The position numbers and the translations under genes were made by a program. The notes beneath the pieces are model-generated. The model did no database searches. It was not told where the DNA came from and worked only from the letters and a program-made list of their open reading frames with translations. A stretch of DNA of 6,555 nt from an uncultured Eubacteriales bacterium (GTDB taxonomy: Bacteria > Bacillota > Clostridia > Oscillospirales > CAG-272): positions 1 to 6,555 of the forward strand of contig USGH01000152.1 of assembly GCA_900554225.1 (NCBI GenBank), written 5' to 3'. Shown piece by piece: positions 1-6,243 of the stretch. Numbering within the stretch: the stretch's first letter is position 1; each line of letters starts with the position of its first letter.

Positions 1-2168
1 TAATGCTGATAGGCAAGGATCGTCGTTGGCACAAGGATCGCCACCTGCTTACCGCTCATGACTGCCTTGAACGCCGCGCGCAATGCCACCTCCGTTTTGC
101 CGTAGCCGACATCCCCGCAGAGCAGTCTGTCCATGGGATATTCCGCCTCCATATCCCGCCGCACATCCTCAATGGCGCGCAGCTGACCGTCCGTTTCCTC
201 ATATGCGAACGAATCGGCAAACTCCCGGCACATTTCGTCGTCCGGATCAAACCGAATGCCGCGGGTTCTCTTACGCCGTGCGTACAGCTCGATCAACTCC
301 TTTGCCATCTCACGTGTAGCTGCCTTCGCCTTGGATTTGGCGCGCGTCCATTCCGCACCACCCATTTTGGAAAGCTTGACAGCACCGCTTTCCGCACCGG
401 CTCCAATGTATTTCGAGACCATATCGAGCTGATCCACCGGGAGAAACAGCTCGTCCGTGCCGTCATATTTGATGTGTACGTAATCGCGCGCACTTCCGGC
501 TACCGTCAGATTGGTAAGCCCCATGTACATCCCGATCCCGTATGCCGCGTGAACCACCAGATCGCCGACCTCCAGATCCGCATAGGACAGGATCGCTTCG
601 GAGGCGGACTTTTTGCCGTTCTTCTTTCCACGCAGGATCCGTCCCGCATGGCTCTTTACCCCGGCAGCGGAAAAAACGAGAAAGACCACCATTGGCGAAT
701 CCATCTCAAAACCGCCGCAATAGGAGCCTGTCATCGTCAGCACCGTATTGGATCTTTTGCTGGCAAACAGCTCGTCAAACCGTGCGCTCCAGTCCGCCGC
801 CTCGCCGCGAATCGGAGAAACATTGCATCCATTTTCCTGCGCGTTTTCCAGCACCGCGTTCTGTTCGGCCTCCGTGGCACAAAACACGACAGCCGTCAAT
901 CCGCTTGCCAGATAGTTTGTCAGATCCTCCTGCAATAGCTCCATTTTTCCGCTGTAGGCGGGCACGTGCCTGGTAACAAAGGCGAAGTTGGCTGCGATGT
1001 TCCAACCCGGATGGGAACGGGCAAGCGCGTCCACAAGAATCGCCGGATAGCGTTCCGTTTTCGCGGGTAGATCCTCAAAGGGACGAAGATAAAAGCCTCC
1101 CTTCATCGGCGGCAGCTCATAATTCGACAAAAGATCCTCGATGCTCTGGGAAAGCAGCGTTTCGGCGGCATGAAAGCGTTCTTCGGCGGCAGGCGCGTCA
1201 AGCAGAATGAGCATCCCCTCGATATAGTCGAGCAGACAATCGCCATCCTCGTAGATGAGCGGAAGATACTTGTCGGCGAAGGGCATGTCCATCCCGTTTT
1301 CGACAATGGTCAATTCTCCGCTCAAGATTTCCGCAGCACGATGGTACCGTTCGTCCGCGCCCTCCATCTTGCCAATGCGCTTGATCTGACGCCGGATCAG
1401 GGAGGCAAGCTCGCAACGCTTCTCCTTGTCGAGCAATATCTCTCTGGCGGGCGGCAGGATCACGCCGGAATCCACCTGTTCCGTGAATCGTTGTGTCTGC
1501 GAATCAAAGTGTCCGAGTCTGTCGATCTCATCGCCGAACAGCTCCATACGGATGGGTTCCCCACTTGGCGGATACACATCGACGATTCCACCGCGGATGG
1601 CAAACTGTCCCGGTCCCTCCACCAGTTCCTCCCGCGTGTATCCGGCAGCGATCAGCTTTTCCGCAAGCACCGTGGTATCGATGGCGGTGGAGGTATCGAT
1701 ACACTGTGTGTACGCGCCGAGAAGTGCAGGAGGGATCGTCAATTGCAGCAATGCTTCCACAGTCGTACAGACCACCTCCGGCACGTTCTCCACCGCATAT
1801 GCACCGGTCGCGAGCCCATATAGTGCAGAAAGCACCGAAAGCCTCTCATTTTCAAAATCATGAGAAGCGGTCATATTGTTAAAATTGTATTCTCTTGCCG
1901 GGTAAAACGCGGTGCGTAGTCCGGCGGCTGCCAGAAGATCCCGGATCTCGGCAGCTTTTTTCGGATCGGCGCATACAATGATGATGGGATCATCGGCATC
2001 GCGGAAATCCGTACAGAGCGTCTCCAGAAACAGAGCCTCCGCGCCTTCCGTAAGACCGCTGACCGCGTACGGCTTATATCGTCCGCGCTGCGGTGTTCGC
2101 AGACTGCCGACCAGTCCCGTATACTCCCGACTGCGCCGAAAAATATTCTGTAGGATGGCAGTGTTCAT
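1..2168 (-). CDS. mfd: Transcription-repair coupling factor Mfd, N-terminal 722 codons (cut by left edge)
   Basis: Mfd is a cytoplasmic DNA translocase that binds RNA polymerase stalled at DNA damage, pushes it off and recruits UvrA. The reading frame is open without a stop from ATG 2168 to the left edge. Visible parts, in order: a UvrB-like N-terminal module with the motif GQFAIRGGIVDVYPP (about residues 188-202); a less conserved middle; an RNA-polymerase-interacting domain starting near VGDLVVHAAYGIGMY (about 534-548) and including DELFLPVDQLDMVSKYIG; then the start of the translocase, with a Q-motif-like FAYEETDGQ (654-662), Walker A GDVGYGKT (685-692, Lys691) and PTTILAYQHY at the edge. 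Family members are about 1150 residues, so roughly 430 residues (rest of the translocase and C-terminal domain) lie outside. The start overlaps the pth stop as ATGA, with AGAGGA (2175-2180) 6 nt upstream inside pth, suggesting coupled translation. One oddity is Tyr543 where relatives usually have His in HGIG. Confidence 0.96.
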   Translation of the reverse strand, partial: MNTAILQNIFRRSREYTGLVGSLRTPQRGRYKPYAVSGLTEGAEALFLETLCTDFRDADDPIIIVCADPKKAAEIRDLLAAAGLRTAFYPAREYNFNNMTASHDFENERLSVLSALYGLATGAYAVENVPEVVCTTVEALLQLTIPPALLGAYTQCIDTSTAIDTTVLAEKLIAAGYTREELVEGPGQFAIRGGIVDVYPPSGEPIRMELFGDEIDRLGHFDSQTQRFTEQVDSGVILPPAREILLDKEKRCELASLIRRQIKRIGKMEGADERYHRAAEILSGELTIVENGMDMPFADKYLPLIYEDGDCLLDYIEGMLILLDAPAAEERFHAAETLLSQSIEDLLSNYELPPMKGGFYLRPFEDLPAKTERYPAILVDALARSHPGWNIAANFAFVTRHVPAYSGKMELLQEDLTNYLASGLTAVVFCATEAEQNAVLENAQENGCNVSPIRGEAADWSARFDELFASKRSNTVLTMTGSYCGGFEMDSPMVVFLVFSAAGVKSHAGRILRGKKNGKKSASEAILSYADLEVGDLVVHAAYGIGMYMGLTNLTVAGSARDYVHIKYDGTDELFLPVDQLDMVSKYIGAGAESGAVKLSKMGGAEWTRAKSKAKAATREMAKELIELYARRKRTRGIRFDPDDEMCREFADSFAYEETDGQLRAIEDVRRDMEAEYPMDRLLCGDVGYGKTEVALRAAFKAVMSGKQVAILVPTTILAYQH

Positions 2169-2866
2169 TTGCTTTCCTCTGTGTTTCCGCTCGACGGTGC
2201 GGGACGTGTTTTCTCCTTTGGCTTTACGTCCGGCTTCATACCGTTGCAGCGACCCATCGCATCGTCGAATTTGCCCTGTAGGATGAGACAGATCCCGTCA
2301 TATGCGGCTTCCAGGCAGGGATAGAGCTTCTTGCAGTCGTCGTCGGACAGCTTGCCAAGTACCCAATCCGCCATGTCATATTCCTTATTCGGCTTCTCTC
2401 CCACACCCAGACGGATGCGCGGAAACCGATCGCTCTCCAATTGATAGATGATGTTCTTCAGTCCGTTGTGTCCGCCGTCGGTTCCTGTGCGGCGCACACG
2501 CATTCTGCCCGGTGCCAGATACACGTCGTCTACCAGAACGATGATCTTTTCAGGCGGGATTTTGTAGTACTGCGCCGCTTCCCGCACTGCCTCGCCGGAG
2601 AGATTCATGTAGGTCTGCGGCTTCATGAGCAGTACCGTCTTTCCCGCAAGCGTCCCGCTGCCGCACAATGCACGAAACCGGGAACGCATACAGGAAATGC
2701 CCGTTTTCTGTGACAGATAATCGATTGCCATGAATCCGGCGTTGTGTCTGGTGCGTGCGTATTCCGCGCCCGGATTTCCCAGTCCGCAGATCAGGTATTC
2801 CGGTGCACCCGTTGTTTGCTGCGGTTCCTTCGCAATCTGCCGGAACAGCTCCATGATGTCGCTCAT
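2165..2866 (-). CDS. pth: Peptidyl-tRNA hydrolase, 233 aa, with N- and C-terminal extensions
   Basis: Pth cleaves the ester bond of peptidyl-tRNAs released from stalled ribosomes, recycling tRNA in the cytoplasm. The bacterial Pth signature is complete: GLGNPG (28-33, Asn31), TRHNAGF (39-45, catalytic His41), KPQTYMNLSG (82-91, Asn88), VDDVYLAPG (112-120, Asp113) and TDGGHNGLKN (129-138, Asn134). These match E. coli Asn10, His20, Asn68, Asp93 and Asn114. I chose ATG 2866 because GGAGGGG (2873-2879) lies 6 nt upstream; an in-frame ATG at 2899 would add 11 residues (MCYWGVTEGYD) but has no such site and would place this Shine-Dalgarno inside the gene. The protein is longer than the roughly 190-residue E. 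coli enzyme, with about 22 extra residues before the core and a hydrophilic Lys/Pro/Ser tail after about 207. Pth next to mfd is a conserved Firmicutes arrangement; the small fin gene found between them in Bacillus is absent. Confidence 0.96.
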   Translation of the reverse strand: MSDIMELFRQIAKEPQQTTGAPEYLICGLGNPGAEYARTRHNAGFMAIDYLSQKTGISCMRSRFRALCGSGTLAGKTVLLMKPQTYMNLSGEAVREAAQYYKIPPEKIIVLVDDVYLAPGRMRVRRTGTDGGHNGLKNIIYQLESDRFPRIRLGVGEKPNKEYDMADWVLGKLSDDDCKKLYPCLEAAYDGICLILQGKFDDAMGRCNGMKPDVKPKEKTRPAPSSGNTEESK

Positions 2867-2872
2867 ATCGTA

Positions 2873-2879
2873 CCCCTCC
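2873..2879 (-). promoter_or_regulatory. Ribosome binding site of pth
   Basis: GGAGGGG on the minus strand, 6 nt before ATG 2866. It decides the pth start over the in-frame ATG at 2899. Its exact complement CCCCTCC occurs in the leader at 2917-2923, so the site could be masked by folding. Confidence 0.8.
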
Positions 2880-2897
2880 GTCACCCCCCAATAGCAC

Positions 2898-2918
2898 AAA
2901 AAGCCCGTTTGTCACGGG
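2898..2918 (-). promoter_or_regulatory. Small terminator-like hairpin in the pth leader
   Basis: Read on the minus strand, CCCGT-GACAA-ACGGG forms a 5-bp stem with a 5-nt loop (2918-2904), followed by C and five T (2902-2898). It lies between the predicted transcription start (about 2945) and the pth start codon, so it could be a weak attenuator. The stem is short, so strong termination is doubtful. Confidence 0.35.
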
Positions 2919-2951
2919 AGGGGAGTCGTTCATATCGTTTTATACTCCCAT

Positions 2952-2980
2952 ATGATACCCGAAACAGGCAAAAAAATCAA
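2952..2980 (-). promoter_or_regulatory. Sigma-A type promoter of the pth-mfd operon
   Basis: On the minus strand, a -35 box TTGATT (2980-2975), a 17-bp spacer and a -10 box TATCAT (2957-2952) closely match the consensus TTGACA-17-TATAAT. Transcription would start near 2945, giving a leader of about 80 nt before the pth start codon. Confidence 0.75.
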
Positions 2981-3045
2981 GGGCTTTCGGCACACATTTC
3001 GGATTTTTACAATTTCTTCACGTTTTTCCTTCGCATAGATACTCT

Positions 3046-3082
3046 AATTGTTCCAATCTTTGTAAATTGTTCCAATCTTTGT
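3046..3082. repeat. Tandem 18-bp perfect direct repeat
   Basis: AATTGTTCCAATCTTTGT occurs at 3046-3063 and again, base for base, at 3065-3082 with one base between (period 19). It lies in the non-coding divergent region, about 65-100 bp upstream of the pth -35 box and about 170 bp upstream of the kinase -35 box. It may be a regulator binding site or a simple duplication. The core TTCCAAT also occurs once more at 3146-3152. Confidence 0.85.
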
Positions 3083-3208
3083 CGCTGCTCTCACATGTAC
3101 CACTTTCCATCCAAGATACGGAAAACAGCATGAACGCATGAAATATTCCAATATGTAAAGCGAAATTTTGTGTGCTCTGCTATATTCGTAAAATAGAATG
3201 TACCCAAA

Positions 3209-3223
3209 TGCAAATCATTTGCA
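3209..3223. promoter_or_regulatory. 15-bp palindrome, candidate operator upstream of the kinase promoter
   Basis: TGCAAAT-C-ATTTGCA is a perfect inverted repeat with 7-bp arms around one central base. It ends 28 bp before the kinase -35 box, a usual place for an activator or repressor operator. I do not recognise the regulator family. The symmetry is seen directly; the operator role is inference. Confidence 0.45.
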
Positions 3224-3251
3224 AAAGGTAAGAAAATTCCTGAAATAGCCC

Positions 3252-3280
3252 TTGCCTTTTTCGGGATTTTATGGTACACT
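3252..3280 (+). promoter_or_regulatory. Promoter of the NahK-like kinase gene
   Basis: A -35-like TTGCCT (3252-3257), a 17-bp spacer and a -10-like TACACT (3275-3280) preceded by TGG, which makes an extended -10 element. Each hexamer matches the consensus at 4 of 6 positions. Transcription would start near 3287, giving a leader of about 75 nt. That leader holds a modest hairpin, TATCCC (3315-3320) with GGGATA (3329-3334), loop 8 nt. Confidence 0.6.
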
Positions 3281-3361
3281 ATAGAAAGAGTACGTCTGAA
3301 AAAGATGTAAGCACTATCCCATCGGAAGGGGATATTCCAAACAGGAAAGGACTTGTATTCC

Positions 3362-4438
3362 ATGAATTCTTCTTTTTACGATATTCTCAGCCACTTTGAT
3401 ATCGATGTCGAGCCTACCGCGTATGGCAACGGTCACATCAACGACACGTATATCGTACCCGCACAGCCCGCCTATATCTTGCAGCGGATCAATAAGAAGG
3501 TCTTTACCAATCCGCCGGCAGTGATGGAGAATATCGAGGGCGTCACCGCTTTTCTGCGCAAAAAGATCATCGCTCAGGGCGGAGATCCGGAAAGAGAGAC
3601 GCTGAACCTGATCCCAACGAAGGACGGCAAGCCGTATTACCACCACACCGACGATGAATATTATCGGATGTATAAGTTCATCACACACGCCAAGTCCTAC
3701 GATCTGGTCGAGAACAACGATCAGCTGTACAATGCGGCGCGTGCGTTCGGTAAATTCCAGAATATGCTCGCGGATTATCCGGCGGAAAAGCTCCATGAGA
3801 CGATCGTGGACTTCCACAACACACGGGTTCGTTTCGCCAACTTCAAGAAAGCTGTGGAGGACAATCTGGCAGGTCGCCGCGACTCCGTGAAGGAAGAGAT
3901 CCAGTTCGTTCTGGACAGAGAGAACGACTGCGGCGTGATCGTGGACGCACTGGCAAACGGTGAAATCCCGCTCCGCGTCACCCACAATGACACCAAGCTC
4001 AACAACGTAATGCTCGATGAAACGACGGGCGAGGGCGTATGCGTGATCGACCTGGATACCGTTATGCCCGGCTCCCTCCTCTATGACTACGGCGACGCAC
4101 TCCGTTTCGGCGGTTCCAGTGGCGCAGAGGATGAAAAGGATCTGTCGAAAATCTGGTTCGATCTCGATAAATTTGAAGCGTTCACCAAGGGCTTCCTGGA
4201 GGTTCTGCCGTCCATCACCGATCGCGAAATTGCACTTCTGCCCTTCTCCATCAAGCTCATGACCTTTGAATGCGGTTCCCGGTTCCTTGCGGATTACCTG
4301 AATGGTGACACGTATTTCAAGATCCACTACCCGGAACACAATCACGTCCGCTGCCACACCCAGTTCAAGCTGGTCGCCGATATGGAAGACAAGATGGACG
4401 AGATGAACGCCATTGTCCACCGGATCGCCGGTCGGTAA
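3362..4438 (+). CDS. NahK-like sugar kinase (aminoglycoside phosphotransferase fold), 358 aa
   Basis: This is a small-molecule kinase of the APH/choline-kinase fold, closest by motif to N-acetylhexosamine 1-kinase (NahK/LnpB of Bifidobacterium), which phosphorylates GlcNAc or GalNAc at C1 using ATP. Visible motifs: an N-terminal GNGHINDTY (22-30) followed by YILQRINKKVF, which resembles the NahK nucleotide-binding start; YRMYKFI and SYDLVE in the middle; the catalytic loop HNDTKLNN (208-215, Asp210 the likely base); and the metal-binding IDLDTVMPGSLLYDYGD (229-245, Asp230/Asp232). The length matches NahK (about 360). ATG 3362 is preferred, with AAAGGA (3346-3351) 10 nt upstream; a TTG at 3353 would add three residues and is possible. 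The gene is monocistronic, with its own promoter and terminator. The true substrate could be another sugar or alcohol: many clostridial homologues are annotated only as phosphotransferases. An antibiotic-resistance role is unlikely given the NahK-type motifs. Confidence 0.85.
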   Translation: MNSSFYDILSHFDIDVEPTAYGNGHINDTYIVPAQPAYILQRINKKVFTNPPAVMENIEGVTAFLRKKIIAQGGDPERETLNLIPTKDGKPYYHHTDDEYYRMYKFITHAKSYDLVENNDQLYNAARAFGKFQNMLADYPAEKLHETIVDFHNTRVRFANFKKAVEDNLAGRRDSVKEEIQFVLDRENDCGVIVDALANGEIPLRVTHNDTKLNNVMLDETTGEGVCVIDLDTVMPGSLLYDYGDALRFGGSSGAEDEKDLSKIWFDLDKFEAFTKGFLEVLPSITDREIALLPFSIKLMTFECGSRFLADYLNGDTYFKIHYPEHNHVRCHTQFKLVADMEDKMDEMNAIVHRIAGR

Positions 4439-4483
4439 CAACGCTGTGCGTCTGCGGATCCCGATAAACGTTTTTATACCCGT

Positions 4484-4525
4484 GACAACGCCTGACAGAT
4501 CCCATCGGGCGTTGTCTCTTTTTTT
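4484..4525 (+). terminator. Intrinsic terminator after the kinase gene
   Basis: GACAACGCC (4484-4492) pairs perfectly with GGCGTTGTC (4508-4516) as a 9-bp stem with a 15-nt loop, followed by TC and seven T (4519-4525). It lies 46 nt after the kinase stop and separates that gene from the next transcription unit. Confidence 0.9.
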
Positions 4526-4587
4526 ACAGTTAACTAATAAATAGTTTTCGTAGTTTTGCGTTTTTTACAAAAAAAGCAGAGAAACCA

Positions 4588-4616
4588 TTTACTTTTTGGC
4601 TCGTCTATGCTATAAT
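4588..4616 (+). promoter_or_regulatory. Sigma-A promoter of the lipoprotein operon
   Basis: A -35-like TTTACT (4588-4593), a 17-bp spacer and a perfect -10 box TATAAT (4611-4616) with an extended -10 TGC just upstream. Transcription would begin near 4623, so in-frame start codons at or before this point (such as TTG 4596) cannot be used from this promoter. A short inverted repeat, AACTA-ATAAA-TAGTT (4532-4546), lies about 40 bp upstream. Confidence 0.8.
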
Positions 4617-4645
4617 ACCTCTGTAAACATGAAATCAAAAGCCTT

Positions 4646-4650
4646 GGAGG
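4646..4650 (+). promoter_or_regulatory. Ribosome binding site of the lipoprotein gene
   Basis: GGAGG, 8 nt before ATG 4659. It selects this start over the in-frame ATG 4629, which would add ten residues in front of the signal peptide. Confidence 0.85.
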
Positions 4651-4658
4651 TATTATAT

Positions 4659-6212
4659 ATGAAACGCATCACAACGACCGCTCTGCTTCTTGCCATGCTT
4701 TTGTCCCTATATGGCTGCGGCGGCGGTGAGAATCCGGAGAAGGAAAACGTCGATACAGACAATACGACCACACAGACAGAGTCCACGGAAACCGAGACCG
4801 AAACCGAGGATCTGTTTGCCGCATACCGCAGCATCGATCTGGGCGGGCGCACCGTACATATTTCCGTCAGCTCCAACATTTCCGAGGGCGGCGGCGGTAT
4901 GCCCTCCTCTTATCCGTATATCGCAGGACCGGAGGAAATGACCGGCGAGGCGGTTGCGGACAGCGTATACATGAGGAACCAGAACGTGGAGGAGCTGCTC
5001 AACTGCAAGCTCGAACACATCGCGCTGGATCTCGAATTTGACAAGGTACAGCCGTATATTGAAAACATGGTCATCTCCGGCGATACCGCGATCGACTACT
5101 ATGTGAACGACCAGCTCGGTCTTCTGCACTGCGGCCTCAAGGGTTACCTTCTCGACCTGAATAAAAAAGAGAATTTCACCGATTACTACTTCGACTTCGC
5201 ATCCGGTGCGTATTACTACGACTATATGCGCGGTCTTTCCATCGGTAAAAAACAATTTATCATGACCGGTCCCTACTTCATCGATACGCTCCGTGCCGCA
5301 CATGTTCTGTACATGAACAAGAACATCTACGCGGATCTGTACGGCGATGAGAACGGTCTGTATGAAATCGTCAAGGAAAACAAATGGACGCTCGATATGC
5401 TCAACACGCTGGTGGAGGAGGCATATCAGGATCTCAACGGCGACGGAAACGTGGACGACGGCGACCGCTATGGCATCTCCGTGCACAGCAAAACCTGGTC
5501 CATGCCGTACTACGCCATTTACTACAGCACCGACGCACATGTAGTTGAATTTGACGACAAGAACATTCCCTTCATTTCCGAATCCAATCTGGAACGGATC
5601 AGCATGGCGACGGATAAGCTCATCCGCCTTCATCAGTGCAAGGGTACCTATAAACTGACGTCTGTGGCAGAGAGTCTGCAGAAATTCGTGGACGGGCAGT
5701 CGCTGTTCACCATGTTCCAGAAGATCGGCGATATGGAGCAATCCTCTATCCGCGAATTTGACGGCATGGGCATGATCCCGTATCCGCTCCTCGACGAAAC
5801 GCAGGATCATTACCGCACGCTCATCCACGATACCGCCGAGATGGGCGCCGTGCCGATCACCTCTGCCGGAGAAGCCGCTGCCGCTGTCAGTGCCGTGGTG
5901 CAGGTGCTCTCCACCGATGCTGCCCAGAACATGGTCTCTCTTTACTACGATACCGCTCTGAAATCCAAGTATGCGCAGGATTCCTACACCGCGGAAATGC
6001 TCGACATCGTGTCCGCAGGCATCACGGCTCCGTTTGAATTCGCTTATGAGTTTGGAATCGGCAACGACTCCTATCTCAACACCATCTCGTTCATGCCGGT
6101 TGCGGATTCCATCACCAAGGGCACCAACATAACAGCCTCCTCCTTTGCCAAGAAACTCCCCCGCGCGCAGGAAAAACTGGCGGAGCTTGTTCGAATCTAT
6201 ACGGAGGAATAA
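4659..6212 (+). CDS. Secreted lipoprotein, ABC-transporter solute-binding protein-like, 517 aa
   Basis: This is a likely cell-surface lipoprotein that binds a carbohydrate or similar solute for an ABC importer. Residues 1-20 form a lipoprotein signal peptide: MKR, a hydrophobic stretch, then LYGC with the lipidated Cys20. The Tyr at -2 is unusual for a lipobox, but GGG follows as is common in this class. A Thr/Glu-rich flexible linker (about 33-50) leads to the binding domain, with VADSVYMRNQNVEELLNCKLE (99-119), a pattern I recognise from clostridial sugar-binding proteins. Residues 258-269, DLNGDGNVDDGD, form a complete EF-hand/dockerin-type calcium loop with acidic or Asn ligands at 258, 260, 262, 264, 266 and 269. 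Length fits larger family-1 binding proteins. It has its own promoter, and the next gene starts 31 nt after its stop with no terminator between, so they are probably co-transcribed. The ligand is unknown and no permease gene is visible. Confidence 0.82.
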   Translation: MKRITTTALLLAMLLSLYGCGGGENPEKENVDTDNTTTQTESTETETETEDLFAAYRSIDLGGRTVHISVSSNISEGGGGMPSSYPYIAGPEEMTGEAVADSVYMRNQNVEELLNCKLEHIALDLEFDKVQPYIENMVISGDTAIDYYVNDQLGLLHCGLKGYLLDLNKKENFTDYYFDFASGAYYYDYMRGLSIGKKQFIMTGPYFIDTLRAAHVLYMNKNIYADLYGDENGLYEIVKENKWTLDMLNTLVEEAYQDLNGDGNVDDGDRYGISVHSKTWSMPYYAIYYSTDAHVVEFDDKNIPFISESNLERISMATDKLIRLHQCKGTYKLTSVAESLQKFVDGQSLFTMFQKIGDMEQSSIREFDGMGMIPYPLLDETQDHYRTLIHDTAEMGAVPITSAGEAAAAVSAVVQVLSTDAAQNMVSLYYDTALKSKYAQDSYTAEMLDIVSAGITAPFEFAYEFGIGNDSYLNTISFMPVADSITKGTNITASSFAKKLPRAQEKLAELVRIYTEE

Positions 6213-6243
6213 AACATACCTCATCAAAGGAGTGACACTCAGT

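Noticed and set aside
3..938. A 311-codon plus-strand open frame
   Set aside because: It lies wholly antisense to, and in codon register with, the well-conserved RNA-polymerase-binding and Walker A regions of mfd.
2550..2933. A 127-codon minus-strand frame starting in the pth leader
   Set aside because: It runs out of frame through the conserved pth core, lacks a ribosome binding site, and its ATG lies close to the predicted transcription start.
3163..3196. A second possible promoter upstream of the kinase, with TAAAAT as -10
   Set aside because: The -10 is good, but the -35 position 17 bp upstream (TTTTGT) is poor. The 3252-3280 promoter is better placed and has an extended -10.
3091..3363. 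A 90-codon minus-strand frame in the divergent region
   Set aside because: It sits in AT-rich control DNA, covers the kinase promoter and leader, has no recognisable motif and no clear ribosome binding site.
3362..4438. Reading the phosphotransferase as an aminoglycoside resistance gene
   Set aside because: The fold is shared, but GNGHINDTY, YILQRIN and IDLDTVMPGSLLYD match NahK-type sugar kinases, and there is no mobile element or resistance-gene context.
3314..4441. A 375-codon open frame antisense to the kinase gene
   Set aside because: Same codon-register effect. The sense strand encodes a complete kinase with all catalytic motifs, while the antisense product has no recognisable motif and would run through the kinase leader.
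4596..4658. Earlier in-frame starts for the lipoprotein (TTG 4596, ATG 4629)
   Set aside because: TTG 4596 lies within the promoter before the transcription start, and ATG 4629 lacks a ribosome binding site. ATG 4659 has GGAGG at 8 nt and gives a normal lipoprotein signal peptide.
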